The notes: generated by a model not told the origin, from the letters alone. A DNA stretch of 64,000 bases from an uncultured Flavobacteriales bacterium (GCA_913056215.1 CAJXMN010000003.1:1-64000); one strand, 5' to 3'. Shown: positions 27,750 through 36,906, counted from the first letter of the stretch. Numbers and translations are program-made.

Positions 27750-28976
27750 TTGTCTTTTATTACTACTATTCTAAATATTGGTATTCATACCGAAATTGGT
27801 GAAACCGAACAAAAGGTTCGTAAATTGTTTAATGCCATTACCTTTTTTGGTTGTATAGCAGGGTTGCTGCAAGTTTTTATTTTTATTTTTGTTGACAAGT
27901 ACGCTGTCCTTTTCCATGCAACGTGGACTGTTTTTTGCGTCATTGCACTATTGTTGCATCATTACGGTTATTATCAACTGGCAAAAATAACCTCAGTATA
28001 CATTATTTTGTCTTTTGGATCATTGGCCTCTGCACGAATAGGTAGTGAATACTATCCGCACATAGCGTCATTCGGTATTGTAGTGGGTACTTTTATTTTT
28101 TTCGACCTCAAAAAAGAATGGGGTTATATCGTAGCCTTTCTTTTATTACACGCAGGGTTTATCGTCCTTATTGAATCTAATATTCTTCAGAATGAAACAA
28201 TATTAATTGCTTATCCCGTCGCCTTGCGATCTACGATAATTGTTGGTACAGCGATCTTTATTGCCCTTGAAGTATATTTTATTATTCAAGTTACGGCAGA
28301 AGCACAACTCGAAAAAAATAAAAAACTAAGAGTAAAGAATATGGTTCTTCAAGAAAGAGAAGAAGAAAAGACAGTTCTTTTACAAGAATTACATCACCGC
28401 GTAAAAAACAATCTACAAATGGTGGTAAGCCTAATTCAATTACAAAAGGAAAATATTGCTGATGCTGAAATTCATCAACTCTTTAATGAATTAAAAGAAC
28501 GCATCATTGCTATGGCGCGCATGCACGAAATGATGTACGTTTCACAAAAAATACACAAAGTTGATATCAAGAATTATATAGAAGAACTCACAACAACACT
28601 CATTTCTTCTTCCGAAAACCAGCACCCTGTTGAATTAAAGGTTCATTCACAAGTAAAATATGTCTCAGCGCGAGAAGTTGTTCCTATAGCCCTCATATTA
28701 AATGAATTAATTACCAATTCTATCAAGCATGCTTTTACAGCAAAAAACAACCTTATTGAAGTCAATATTGATCCTTTGGACGATCATCGAATTGCTTTCT
28801 ATTATTCTGACAATGGTACATGGAAAGACCCATCAGAAGAAAATAGTGGTTTTGGGCTCGAATTGATCCAGCTACTCACTGAACAAATGGATGGTTTTTT
28901 TAAACGTGAAAATTTGGAAGCAGGTACGCGATACGAATTTGTTTTTAATCTGAGCAGCAAGGTATCTGATAAATAA
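27750..28976 (+). CDS. Membrane histidine kinase, HisKA_2 family
   Basis: This 408-residue sensor kinase has an N-terminal hydrophobic half with about six membrane spans (about 27-190), a short coiled coil (about 193-210), then the HisKA_2 dimerisation block. The phosphoacceptor histidine is in ELHHRVKNNLQMVVSLIQLQ (about 213-232). A HATPase_c domain follows (LILNELITNSIKHAF N-box, then SGFGLELIQLL G-box). The frame opens at 27723 and has no ATG before the conserved region; TTG at 27750 is the best start. No response regulator is adjacent, but a LytTR regulator lies 3.4 kb to the right. Confidence 0.85.
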   Translation: MSFITTILNIGIHTEIGETEQKVRKLFNAITFFGCIAGLLQVFIFIFVDKYAVLFHATWTVFCVIALLLHHYGYYQLAKITSVYIILSFGSLASARIGSEYYPHIASFGIVVGTFIFFDLKKEWGYIVAFLLLHAGFIVLIESNILQNETILIAYPVALRSTIIVGTAIFIALEVYFIIQVTAEAQLEKNKKLRVKNMVLQEREEEKTVLLQELHHRVKNNLQMVVSLIQLQKENIADAEIHQLFNELKERIIAMARMHEMMYVSQKIHKVDIKNYIEELTTTLISSSENQHPVELKVHSQVKYVSAREVVPIALILNELITNSIKHAFTAKNNLIEVNIDPLDDHRIAFYYSDNGTWKDPSEENSGFGLELIQLLTEQMDGFFKRENLEAGTRYEFVFNLSSKVSDK

Positions 28977-29044
28977 GCACTACTTCTTTGTTACACCCCA
29001 TTTATTTGAATTATATTTAAAGAAATTATAGTTTAAAACAACGC

Positions 29045-31186
29045 ATGTCAAGAAAAAACAGTAAGGTCAAGAAAAAAAACAAAAAACATTTAGCATCGGC
29101 GATACGCGCTATATTTAAACAGCAGCCAGATCAACAATTCAATTATAAACAAATAAGTGGATTGCTTTCCATTAGCGATAAAAACACACGAAAACTTATA
29201 TTAAGCATACTCAACGATCTTAAAAACGAATCTTTCCTCAATGAATTTTCGCGAGGATCATTTATACTCAACGATACGTTTCAAAATAGCTTAACAGGAA
29301 AACTGGATGCAACAAGTCGCGGTGCCGGTTATGTCATTAGTGAAGATAGTGAACAAGATATTTACATTGCCCCCAAACATATTAATCATGCTTTGCATGG
29401 CGATGAAGTTGAAGTAGAAATAATTGCGCGAAGGAAAAATAAAATTGAGGGAACGATTACAAAAATTATTGAGCGAAAGACTTCTCATTTCGTCGGAACG
29501 CTAGACGTACAAAAAAAGTTTGCTTTTCTGCAATTGGATAATCAAAAAATAAATCAAGATATATTTATACCATTAGATAAGCTTAAAGGTGGAAAAGATG
29601 GTCAAAAGGCTTTGGTACGAATGACTTCCTGGCCAAAAGGTGTTGACAGTCCTTACGGTGAGGTAACAGAAATACTAGGTAACCCTGGTAATAATGATAC
29701 CGAAATGCTCTCCATTCTCATGAAAAATGAGTTTGAAATAAAGTTTCCGCAAGAAGTAGTAGAAGAAGCAGAAAATGTAGGTATTGAACTTGATCCTTCC
29801 GAAATTAAAAACCGAAAAGATTTACGCAATACGCTTACGTTTACAATCGATCCCTTTGACGCCAAAGATTTCGATGATGCTATTTCGTATAATCAATTAA
29901 AAAATGGCAATATTGAACTTGGTGTTCACATCGCTGACGTCAGCCATTACGTTCGTCCCGATACAGCCATGGATCAAGAAGCGTTGAAGAGAGGAAATTC
30001 TGTCTATCTGGAAGATCGTGTTATTCCGATGTTACCAGAGCAATTATCTAATGTTGCTTGTTCACTGCGACCTCACGAAGATAAATATACGTTCTCAGCT
30101 ATTTTTGAAATTGATAAGAACGATAAAGTAGTAAGTGAATGGTTTGGTAAAGGTGTTATTCACAGTGATTTTCGTTTTGCTTATGAAGATGCACAAGCCA
30201 TCATTGAAGGAGATAAACACGAAATTGATGAAGAAATTAAGGTCTTGGACGGTATTGCTAAACGTTTGCGTAAAAAACGCTTAACAAATGGTGCTCTTTC
30301 TATTAATTCTGAAGAAGTTAGTTTTATACTCGACGACGACGGTGAACCCATTCGCGTTGTAAACAAAGTACAAAAAGATGCGAACAAACTCATTGAAGAA
30401 TTTATGTTGTTGGCCAATCGCCGAGCCGCAACTTTTGCAGGTAAATTACCTGAAAATAAAGGATCTGATAAAAACTTTATTTATCGTTGTCACGATAAAC
30501 CTGATCTAGGAAAAATAGAAACGTTTAAGGTCTTTATTGATAAATTCGGATACGATTTTACATTTAGAGATTATAACGATATTGCCAAAAATCTTAATAA
30601 ACTTTTTGATAAAGTTAAAGATACGCCCGAAAGTGGACTTATTCAATCTATGGCTATCAGATCTATGGCTAAAGCTTCTTATGAAACCAACAATATCGGT
30701 CACTTTGGTTTAGCTTTTGATTATTATACGCATTTCACCTCGCCCATTCGCCGTTATGCAGATTTGGTGGTTCACCGCATCATGATGGATAAATTGCACG
30801 AAAAGCAGGTGAATTACGGTAATCAACTCAATGAAATATGTAAACATATCTCAGCGCAGGAACGCAAAGCTATTGATGCTGAGCGCGAGTCTAATAAATT
30901 CTTTCAAGTGAAGTTTCTCAAAGACCAGGTGGGTGAAATTTTTCATGGTACCGTTTCAGGGCTAGCTGATTTCGGCCTTTTTATAAAAATTGATGAAAAC
31001 TACTGCGAAGGGATGGCAACAATTAATTCACTGCCTGGTGATCATTTTTATTTTGATGCCAATAAATTTCGTATTGTCGGTAAAAACACAAAACAAGAAT
31101 ATAATTTCGGCGACCACATTAAAGTTCAAGTAAAAGGCGTTGATTTATTGAAAAAACAAATTGACCTCGAAGTTCTTGAAGATTAG
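29045..31186 (+). CDS. rnr: Ribonuclease R
   Basis: This 713-residue 3'-5' exoribonuclease has a basic N-terminus (KNSKVKKKNKK), a winged-helix region, cold-shock domains (about 70-230), and the RNB catalytic domain with metal aspartates in DPFDAKDFDDA (about 269-279). The C-terminal S1 domain has GTVSGLADFGLFIKI. At 713 residues it is shorter than the E. coli enzyme, as usual in this phylum. It is monocistronic. Confidence 0.95.
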   Translation: MSRKNSKVKKKNKKHLASAIRAIFKQQPDQQFNYKQISGLLSISDKNTRKLILSILNDLKNESFLNEFSRGSFILNDTFQNSLTGKLDATSRGAGYVISEDSEQDIYIAPKHINHALHGDEVEVEIIARRKNKIEGTITKIIERKTSHFVGTLDVQKKFAFLQLDNQKINQDIFIPLDKLKGGKDGQKALVRMTSWPKGVDSPYGEVTEILGNPGNNDTEMLSILMKNEFEIKFPQEVVEEAENVGIELDPSEIKNRKDLRNTLTFTIDPFDAKDFDDAISYNQLKNGNIELGVHIADVSHYVRPDTAMDQEALKRGNSVYLEDRVIPMLPEQLSNVACSLRPHEDKYTFSAIFEIDKNDKVVSEWFGKGVIHSDFRFAYEDAQAIIEGDKHEIDEEIKVLDGIAKRLRKKRLTNGALSINSEEVSFILDDDGEPIRVVNKVQKDANKLIEEFMLLANRRAATFAGKLPENKGSDKNFIYRCHDKPDLGKIETFKVFIDKFGYDFTFRDYNDIAKNLNKLFDKVKDTPESGLIQSMAIRSMAKASYETNNIGHFGLAFDYYTHFTSPIRRYADLVVHRIMMDKLHEKQVNYGNQLNEICKHISAQERKAIDAERESNKFFQVKFLKDQVGEIFHGTVSGLADFGLFIKIDENYCEGMATINSLPGDHFYFDANKFRIVGKNTKQEYNFGDHIKVQVKGVDLLKKQIDLEVLED

Positions 31187-31256
31187 CTTTCGCTATTCAC
31201 CGACCTTTTTTTATTTAAAAACACACTTCTAATAACTGGTTTACTCACATTTAGAT

Positions 31257-31700
31257 TTAAGAACAGGCAATTTTATTGACACGTCGACTATGACGTCCTC
31301 CTTCAAAGGTGGTTGTTAAAAACACTTCCACCATCGCTTTTGCTGTAGGAAGATCAATAAATCGCGCTGGTAATGCTATAATATTTGCATTATTATGTTG
31401 ACGTGCTAATTCAGCGATTTCTTTATTCCAACATAGAGCACTACGAATATCTTGATGTTTGTTCACTGTCATGTTAATTCCGTTGCCACTTCCACAAATA
31501 ACAATACCTAATGTATCCGTATGTCCTTCAACATGATTAGCAACAGGATGGCCATAGTCGGGATAATCAATACTTTCTGTGGAATAACAACCGTAATCCT
31601 TAAACGTGTAGCCCTGCTCTTCAAAATGAGCTATCAATCGCTCTTTGAGGTCATATCCTGCATGATCTGCGCCGATCGGAATAATTTTATCTTTGTTCAT
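31257..31700 (-). CDS. rpiB: Ribose-5-phosphate isomerase B
   Basis: This 147-residue enzyme interconverts ribose-5-P and ribulose-5-P. It has GADHAGYDLKE at 7-17, the active-site cysteine in IVICGSGNG, and the phosphate-binding histidine/arginine region at RQHNNANI and GGRHSRRV. Its start faces the long AT-rich spacer to the right. Confidence 0.95.
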   Translation of the reverse strand: MNKDKIIPIGADHAGYDLKERLIAHFEEQGYTFKDYGCYSTESIDYPDYGHPVANHVEGHTDTLGIVICGSGNGINMTVNKHQDIRSALCWNKEIAELARQHNNANIIALPARFIDLPTAKAMVEVFLTTTFEGGRHSRRVNKIACS

Positions 31701-31716
31701 GGCAATAACTTTTTTA

Positions 31717-31724
31717 CAAAACTA
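31717..31724 (-). promoter_or_regulatory. Putative -7 promoter element for rpiB
   Basis: On the minus strand the site reads TAGTTTTG, matching TAnnTTTG, 17 bases before the rpiB ATG. The transcription start would fall about 10 bases before the ATG. Confidence 0.45.
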
Positions 31725-32075
31725 ATGAATTAACAAAAAGGAGTACTTATAAACATTTGATCTATTTAAGTTTTTAAACGTGCAGCAATACGGCATTTCT
31801 TGAATGTATTTTTCGACATGTTTTTAAACAATTCTTTGAATTATTGTTTATAGTATTTAAAAAGTAAACCTTGTTTTTTACGATAATTATTCCAAACCAA
31901 AATAGTATTGAAATAAACAAGTTAAAGTTTTGCTTTTTTCTGAGCAGATATGAACAGGTTTCCACAAAAATAAATATGATAATCAATAGAAAGTTATTCA
32001 AATACTTTACTACTTTGTATTTGTTAATAAGTCATTAATTAATTTGAATAACAACGTTTTAATAGTTTAAGAACA

Positions 32076-32105
32076 TGTGAATAAAGCACCATTTTTTGTG
32101 AATAA
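32076..32105 (+). promoter_or_regulatory. Two perfect DnaA boxes
   Basis: The exact 9-mers TGTGAATAA (complement of TTATTCACA) occur at 32076-32084 and 32097-32105. The 21-base spacing puts them on the same face of the helix. Confidence 0.6.
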
Positions 32106-32378
32106 TGACAAATCCAACCCTTTTTTAAAAAAGTTACGCGCAATATGAACAGCTTAATAGTAATAGTAAATCGTTTTTAAAATTTTTCTTTTCTATATTT
32201 ATTTATGAAGACAGTGAACACTAAATGGGTGTATATACTTATTTCTTCTACGAATTTTCCTGTATTTTTACGCTAATACGTTGATAATCTTTTTATTTAG
32301 TCTATTTTATTGAGTAGTTTGTCGAAGATTTTATTAAATTCATGGTTTAAAGAGCAACTGCGTTTTTAAAAGTTTCAT

Positions 32379-32386
32379 TATGTTTG
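32379..32386 (+). promoter_or_regulatory. Putative -7 promoter element for the LytTR regulator gene
   Basis: TATGTTTG matches TAnnTTTG and lies 19 bases before the ATG at 32406. Confidence 0.45.
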
Positions 32387-32405
32387 TTGAACATTAATTT
32401 GATTT

Positions 32406-33158
32406 ATGTCAAAAGTAAAAGTACTTGTTGTAGAAGACGAATCTATAGTTTCGAAGGATATTCAGCACAGTTTGAAGCGATTGGGATATATTGTATCGGG
32501 TGCTACGGCAACAGGTGAAAAATCGGTAGATTTAGCAGCCAATGAAAAACCACATATCGTTCTCATGGATATCATGTTGAAAGGAGATATGAATGGCATT
32601 GAAGCAGCTGAGATTATCAAAAGAGAGCACAATATTCCAGTGATTTTTCTGACTGCTTATGCAGATGAAGCAACATTGGAGAAGGCCAAAATAACGGAAC
32701 CCTACGGTTATATCATCAAACCGTTCAAAGAAATTGATTTGCACACTTCGATTGAAATGGCGCTTTATAAGCACAAGAAAGAAAAAGAGGTGGAGAAAGA
32801 ACGTGATATACTATATTCTCTGGTAGATGGAAAAGAATCGCGCGATTTTATTTTCGTAAAATCGAACTCGAGATTAGTTAAATTAAATACCAAGGATATA
32901 TATTTTGTGGAAGCGCTCAAAGATTATGTTGTAATCAATACTTTAGATAAGCGTTACACGATCCATTCTACAATGAAAGATATAGAAAGAAAACTCGGCG
33001 ATGACGAATTCATAAGAGTACACCGTTCTTTCATTGTAAGGCTCGATAAAATTGCTTCGATAGAATATCCTAATCTTCAGCTTGAAAAGGATAAAAAGTT
33101 GATACCAATTGGCGGATCATACAAAGAACAGTTAGTGAAGAAAATTAATCTTGTATAG
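32406..33158 (+). CDS. LytTR-family response regulator
   Basis: This 250-residue regulator has a receiver domain (about 4-120; acidic pair E10-D11, phosphoacceptor D55 in VLMDIMLKG, IIKPF lysine), a charged helical linker (about 120-140) and a LytTR DNA-binding domain (about 148-248; FIFVKSNSRLVKLN, then IHSTMKDIE, then FIRVHRSFIV). HisKA_2 kinases often pair with receivers of this class, and one is encoded at 27750. It is followed after 21 bases by an M23 peptidase gene. Confidence 0.9.
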   Translation: MSKVKVLVVEDESIVSKDIQHSLKRLGYIVSGATATGEKSVDLAANEKPHIVLMDIMLKGDMNGIEAAEIIKREHNIPVIFLTAYADEATLEKAKITEPYGYIIKPFKEIDLHTSIEMALYKHKKEKEVEKERDILYSLVDGKESRDFIFVKSNSRLVKLNTKDIYFVEALKDYVVINTLDKRYTIHSTMKDIERKLGDDEFIRVHRSFIVRLDKIASIEYPNLQLEKDKKLIPIGGSYKEQLVKKINLV

Positions 33159-33179
33159 CACGCTTGACTATTATAGTTG

Positions 33180-33830
33180 ATGAATAAATTTTCTTTTGTA
33201 CCTCTTATCCAGGGAACTGAAACAACGGACTATGTTCATATATGCCTCTCTTTATCAAATGGGGAACTATCAACAGAGGCTATGGACGAACCCCAACTCA
33301 TGCATGAACACATCAAAACCTTTCTTTCTGATCAAGGTAAATCAATCGCTTATGGTGGATACCTTGAGGAACGTTCATTGTATAACCGGAGTAGTCATTT
33401 CCAGTCACAACATCACAAACGCAATATACATCTAGGTATTGATTTTTGGTGTGATGAAAATCGTGGTGTTTGCTGTCCGATAAATGGCGTGGTACACAGT
33501 TTTAAAGATAATGAAAATTTTGGTGATTATGGTCCGACAATTATTCTAGAACATACGTATAAGAAGAGTAGATTTTATACGTTATATGGTCATTTAACAC
33601 GTGAAAGTTTAAAGGATAAGAATAAGGGGCAACAGATTAAAAAGGGAGCCGTTTTTGCACGGATTGGTGAAGCTGCAGTGAATGGTAATTATGCACCTCA
33701 TCTACACTTTCAAGTGATTAAAGATTTAGAGGGTAAGCAGGGAGATTATCCTGGAGTCTGCAGCGCTGAAGAACTGAGTTTTTATAAAAAAAATTGCCCG
33801 GATCCACTACTTTTTAAAGCATTAGAATAA
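33180..33830 (+). CDS. M23 family metallopeptidase
   Basis: Starting at ATG 33180 rather than the in-frame TTG at 33177 gives 216 residues. The LytM fold has zinc ligands H84 and D88 (HLGIDF), the YGH histidine, and HLHF at 174-177. The catalytic set is complete. I see no signal peptide or lipobox, so it either stays cytoplasmic or uses an unrecognised route, which is odd for a peptidoglycan hydrolase. It may be co-transcribed with the LytTR regulator. Confidence 0.82.
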   Translation: MNKFSFVPLIQGTETTDYVHICLSLSNGELSTEAMDEPQLMHEHIKTFLSDQGKSIAYGGYLEERSLYNRSSHFQSQHHKRNIHLGIDFWCDENRGVCCPINGVVHSFKDNENFGDYGPTIILEHTYKKSRFYTLYGHLTRESLKDKNKGQQIKKGAVFARIGEAAVNGNYAPHLHFQVIKDLEGKQGDYPGVCSAEELSFYKKNCPDPLLFKALE

Positions 33831-33831
33831 T

Positions 33832-35082
33832 CTATTCTTGTAATAATGATTCAATAAAGAAGCGCGTTTCTTTGGTATACTTTTCATATACCTGTCCAGT
33901 TCCTGGACCATTAAAACCAGTGTGAATACGCACTATATTCCCGCTACGATCAATAAATATGGAAGTCGGAAACGAAGATATAGTATTAAGCATATTAAAA
34001 TCGTTACTTGCAGATTGCTTACTTGCTTCTCCTCCTACAAGTATGGGATAAGGTACTGATTTGTTCATCCTAAATCGTTTGATACGTTCCACTTGATGGT
34101 GAAATGACGTCGGGTTTTCGTACGCAATACCTATAATTTTTAGTCCTTGGTCATGGTAATCGGTATAAAGTTCTTTATAAAACTGTGTTTCGTCCAGACA
34201 GTTAGGGCACCATGTTCCCAGAATTTGAAAGATGATCACATGATCTTTAAGTGAATCTGTTGGATATAGAAATGTACTACTGTCTTTGGTAAGAAAAGAT
34301 AAGCTCATGTGGTCTTCGGTCATATAAGTGAGTTTTTTCGGATCGCGCAGTACGGTACTGTCACTTTTCGTTGCGACCCAGTCTGTCTTCCAGTGTGATC
34401 CAGAATAAAATCTTCCCGATAACGTATCGTTATTGAGTTTGGCAGTAAATAAAAAAGCATGTGCGCCATCAAATGTAGACATGACTAATGAATCATTGTA
34501 CAATGTACCCTGCAGAAAACGATAATCTCCCGTCTCTGTCATGAAAGTACCCGTAACTTTTCCATTCATAGATTGATAAAACTTACCGATGGCGGGATAG
34601 GCATTACTTGTACCTATTTGAAAAGTTGTTTTCCACTGACCTTCTATCTTTTTTTCTGATCCATTAGAATTATTCCAAATAGCACTATCTGTTGTGCGAA
34701 CCGCCGTAAATGGAATACGTCGATCTTCTGAACGATCGGGCTGAACAAAATAACCCTTCAGTTTTTGCTGCGTTGATTCGACGATTAAATAATTTGAATA
34801 GGCGGGGAAATGGAGTAAAAGGCTATCTCCTATGCGTTCTTGCTGTAAAATGATTGTTTCCTTATCATTGATAACTTTGAATTGGTGCTTGCTGTCTGAC
34901 TGCAATAGAAAAGGTAATTGAAGATGTTTTTTTATCTGGAGTTTTCCTTTCCAAAATTGGTGTTTATCATTACCGGAACTATTCATGTTAGAATGAGAAC
35001 TAGCTTCATTTTTTTCAGAATATGAACAAGATGTTAAGAACAGTGTGACGATGAAAAAATAAAGTAGTTTATCGTAGCGCAT
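33832..35082 (-). CDS. TlpA-like thioredoxin-fold lipoprotein
   Basis: This 416-residue lipoprotein has the lipobox LTSC (mature cysteine at about 19). A roughly 220-residue N-terminal domain of beta character (repeated GTF, DSLVMS, LSGRFYSG) is followed by an AhpC/TSA-type thioredoxin domain. The redox motif is WCPNC at about 289-293, with the cis-proline region SFPTSIFID. It probably reduces periplasmic disulphides. It converges with the M23 gene, with one base between the stops. Confidence 0.85.
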   Translation of the reverse strand: MRYDKLLYFFIVTLFLTSCSYSEKNEASSHSNMNSSGNDKHQFWKGKLQIKKHLQLPFLLQSDSKHQFKVINDKETIILQQERIGDSLLLHFPAYSNYLIVESTQQKLKGYFVQPDRSEDRRIPFTAVRTTDSAIWNNSNGSEKKIEGQWKTTFQIGTSNAYPAIGKFYQSMNGKVTGTFMTETGDYRFLQGTLYNDSLVMSTFDGAHAFLFTAKLNNDTLSGRFYSGSHWKTDWVATKSDSTVLRDPKKLTYMTEDHMSLSFLTKDSSTFLYPTDSLKDHVIIFQILGTWCPNCLDETQFYKELYTDYHDQGLKIIGIAYENPTSFHHQVERIKRFRMNKSVPYPILVGGEASKQSASNDFNMLNTISSFPTSIFIDRSGNIVRIHTGFNGPGTGQVYEKYTKETRFFIESLLQE

Positions 35083-35155
35083 TGCGTATTATTTTTATCA
35101 AAAGTACAATCTTCCCGTTATTTGCGTGCAACCTTTTATTTAATATTGTAGTCTA

Positions 35156-35163
35156 TACTTTTG
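35156..35163 (+). promoter_or_regulatory. Putative -7 promoter element for the ECF sigma gene
   Basis: TACTTTTG matches TAnnTTTG. It is 10 bases before the ATG at 35174, which leaves a very short leader. Confidence 0.45.
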
Positions 35164-35173
35164 AAAGATTAAA

Positions 35174-35710
35174 ATGGATGACGAAACGCTCGTAAAAAAA
35201 TGTATGGCTGGTGACGCGATTGCACAACGCATGCTGTTTGATCGTCACGCTTCAAAAATGTTGGGAGTTACCATGCGATACATTAACGACAAAGAACGAG
35301 CGGAAGACGTTTTGCAAGATGCCTTTATTAAGGTGTTTAAAAATTTAAAGCGTTTTCAACATGCAGGTTCTTTGGAAGGTTGGATTAGACGCATTGTTGT
35401 TAATACTGCACTTGATCAATTACGAAAAAACAAGAAGCGTCATCGTGATGTGGCACTTGATGATTCGTTTATTGAAATTACGACGAACCATTTCATAGAA
35501 GAACGAATGGAAGCGGATAGCTTAATGAAAATTGTTCAGCAATTACCAGATGGCTACCGGATGGTGTTTAACATGTTTGCGATTGAAGGATACAGCCATA
35601 AGGAAATTGCAAAGGAATTGGGAATTTCAGAGAATACCTCTAAATCTCAGTATTCCCGGGCAAAAACAGTTTTAAAAGAAATATTAAAAAAATTGAATAT
35701 TGAACGATAA
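35174..35710 (+). CDS. ECF-type RNA polymerase sigma factor
   Basis: This 178-residue sigma-70-family protein has region 2 at about 20-90 (RAEDVLQDAFIKVFKNL, then GSLEGWIRRIVVNTALDQLR) and region 4 at about 118-172 (LPDGYRMVFNMFAIEGYSH, then ELGISENTSKSQYSRAK). Region 3 is absent, as in ECF factors. The stop overlaps the start of the next gene by 11 bases, the usual arrangement for sigma/anti-sigma pairs. Confidence 0.92.
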   Translation: MDDETLVKKCMAGDAIAQRMLFDRHASKMLGVTMRYINDKERAEDVLQDAFIKVFKNLKRFQHAGSLEGWIRRIVVNTALDQLRKNKKRHRDVALDDSFIEITTNHFIEERMEADSLMKIVQQLPDGYRMVFNMFAIEGYSHKEIAKELGISENTSKSQYSRAKTVLKEILKKLNIER

Positions 35711-36797
35711 AGATGAAATAAAAGAATTATTCCAGGAAAAACTGGGAAATTACCAGTCTAAAGTAGACCCTAAGATTTGGCAGGGTGTACAGTCTGGATT
35801 ATCATCGGGTGCTGCAGCTGGTACTTCGCTTAGTATCGCTACCAAGCTTGGTATTGGTGTATTGAGCACCGCTGTTATTACGGCTGCGTCCATATTTATC
35901 TATAATCAATTGGATCATAAAGATGAAGTGCCAACTACAACGGCGAAAACAGAAAATAGTATAGAAACAAATACAGAAGAGTTAGATAGAGAAGAAACAC
36001 CGATTGAACTATCACCCATCCAGGAAACCGGTGAAGATGATATAAACACTGTTTCAGAGGAGTCAGATCAATCTGTTGTCCATCCCAAGGTGAATCAAGC
36101 GTCAGATCATGATCAAAAGACTAAGGTGGAAGAAAGTTTTTCTGAAAGCGATAGATCTTACGTACCACCAACGAATTTACCAGAGACTAAACCAAAGTTA
36201 GTAGAGTCGAACAAATCGTCTGTGACGAATGATGAGCAATCGAAAGAAAAATCTTCTAAAGAAGTGGATGGTAAGAGGACAGTCGATTGGAATCTTGAGC
36301 CGTCAATTGTGGAACAAAAAAATCAATATATTCAATTTCAATTAACTGGTAATGAATATATTGAAAAAATTCAGTGGGATTTTGGTGATGGACACTTTTC
36401 TGATCAATTGAATCCTGAGCATTTCTATACTGAAACAGGAACTTATGAAGTAAGTGTTCAAGCAACTATGAATAATCAGGTCAAAGAGCGTACAATTGAG
36501 GTAAGGATTGAAATAGAAGGTGAGATTACCCGCTTACCTAATACGTTTACCCCAAATAGTGACGGCCAGAATGATCAATTTTTTGTTGAATCAAAAGGAT
36601 TAAAAGAGTTCCAAATTAATATTATGAATGATGAACGAAAAATTGTTTATCAAAGTAATAAGAAAGATTTTCGTTGGGACGGTACCGCTTTAAATGGACA
36701 GCCTGTTCCCGAAGGACGTTATGTCTATATCATCATGGCACGGGATGAGAAAGGAAATACCATTAATAAATATAAACAATTACATATTCTGAGATAA
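35700..36797 (+). CDS. Anti-sigma-positioned membrane protein with PKD and T9SS type B (CHU_C) domains
   Basis: This 365-residue protein has a soluble N-terminus (1-45), one membrane span (about 49-68), an acidic Ser/Thr/Glu linker (about 72-200), a PKD domain (about 215-275; WDFGDGHFSD) and a gliding-motility C-terminal domain (281-365; LPNTFTPNSDGQND, then FRWDGTALNGQPVPEGRYVYII). The start is TTG at 35700; no ATG is near. It overlaps the sigma gene by 11 bases, so the N-terminal tail may bind the sigma factor. The combination of an internal anchor without a signal peptide and a T9SS C-terminus is odd. Anti-sigma function is inferred from position only. Confidence 0.75.
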   Translation: MNDKDEIKELFQEKLGNYQSKVDPKIWQGVQSGLSSGAAAGTSLSIATKLGIGVLSTAVITAASIFIYNQLDHKDEVPTTTAKTENSIETNTEELDREETPIELSPIQETGEDDINTVSEESDQSVVHPKVNQASDHDQKTKVEESFSESDRSYVPPTNLPETKPKLVESNKSSVTNDEQSKEKSSKEVDGKRTVDWNLEPSIVEQKNQYIQFQLTGNEYIEKIQWDFGDGHFSDQLNPEHFYTETGTYEVSVQATMNNQVKERTIEVRIEIEGEITRLPNTFTPNSDGQNDQFFVESKGLKEFQINIMNDERKIVYQSNKKDFRWDGTALNGQPVPEGRYVYIIMARDEKGNTINKYKQLHILR

Positions 36798-36882
36798 TTC
36801 CATTCTCTTCCTGTTGACTTTCCGATAATTATATTTCACAGACATTTAGCGTTTTTAAAAGCGTGATCCTACTATTTTTATT

Positions 36883-36889
36883 TACTTTG
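36883..36889 (+). promoter_or_regulatory. Possible -7 promoter element for the barrel protein gene
   Basis: TACTTTG is a one-base-shorter form of TAnnTTTG and lies 17 bases before the ATG at 36907. It could also be read by the sigma factor encoded upstream; the sequence does not decide. Confidence 0.3.
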
Positions 36890-36906
36890 TATGGGAGTTG
36901 GCTGAA

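Larger units (their letters stand above)
31701..32405. other. Candidate replication origin (oriC): 705-base AT-rich spacer with DnaA boxes
   Basis: This is the longest gene-free stretch in the window, between divergent rpiB and LytTR genes. Two perfect DnaA boxes (TGTGAATAA) lie at 32076-32084 and 32097-32105, same orientation, 21 bases apart. Near matches lie at 31994-32002 (TTATTCAAA, reverse orientation) and 32043-32051 (TTTGAATAA). To their right, 32106-32370 is extremely AT-rich and could be the unwinding element. Plus-strand genes on the left look C-rich (8041-8100: 8 G, 19 C) and those on the right G-rich (42481-42540: 19 G, 6 C), as expected for a skew minimum here. dnaA itself is not in the window. 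Confidence 0.5.

Noticed and set aside
31774-32001. 75-codon minus-strand frame inside the long spacer
   Set aside because: The product is almost only F, I, L, N and K from AT-rich DNA, has no family features, and overlaps the candidate origin.
33590-33606. AACACGTGAAAG resembling parS in the M23 gene
   Set aside because: At least five of 16 positions differ from the consensus.
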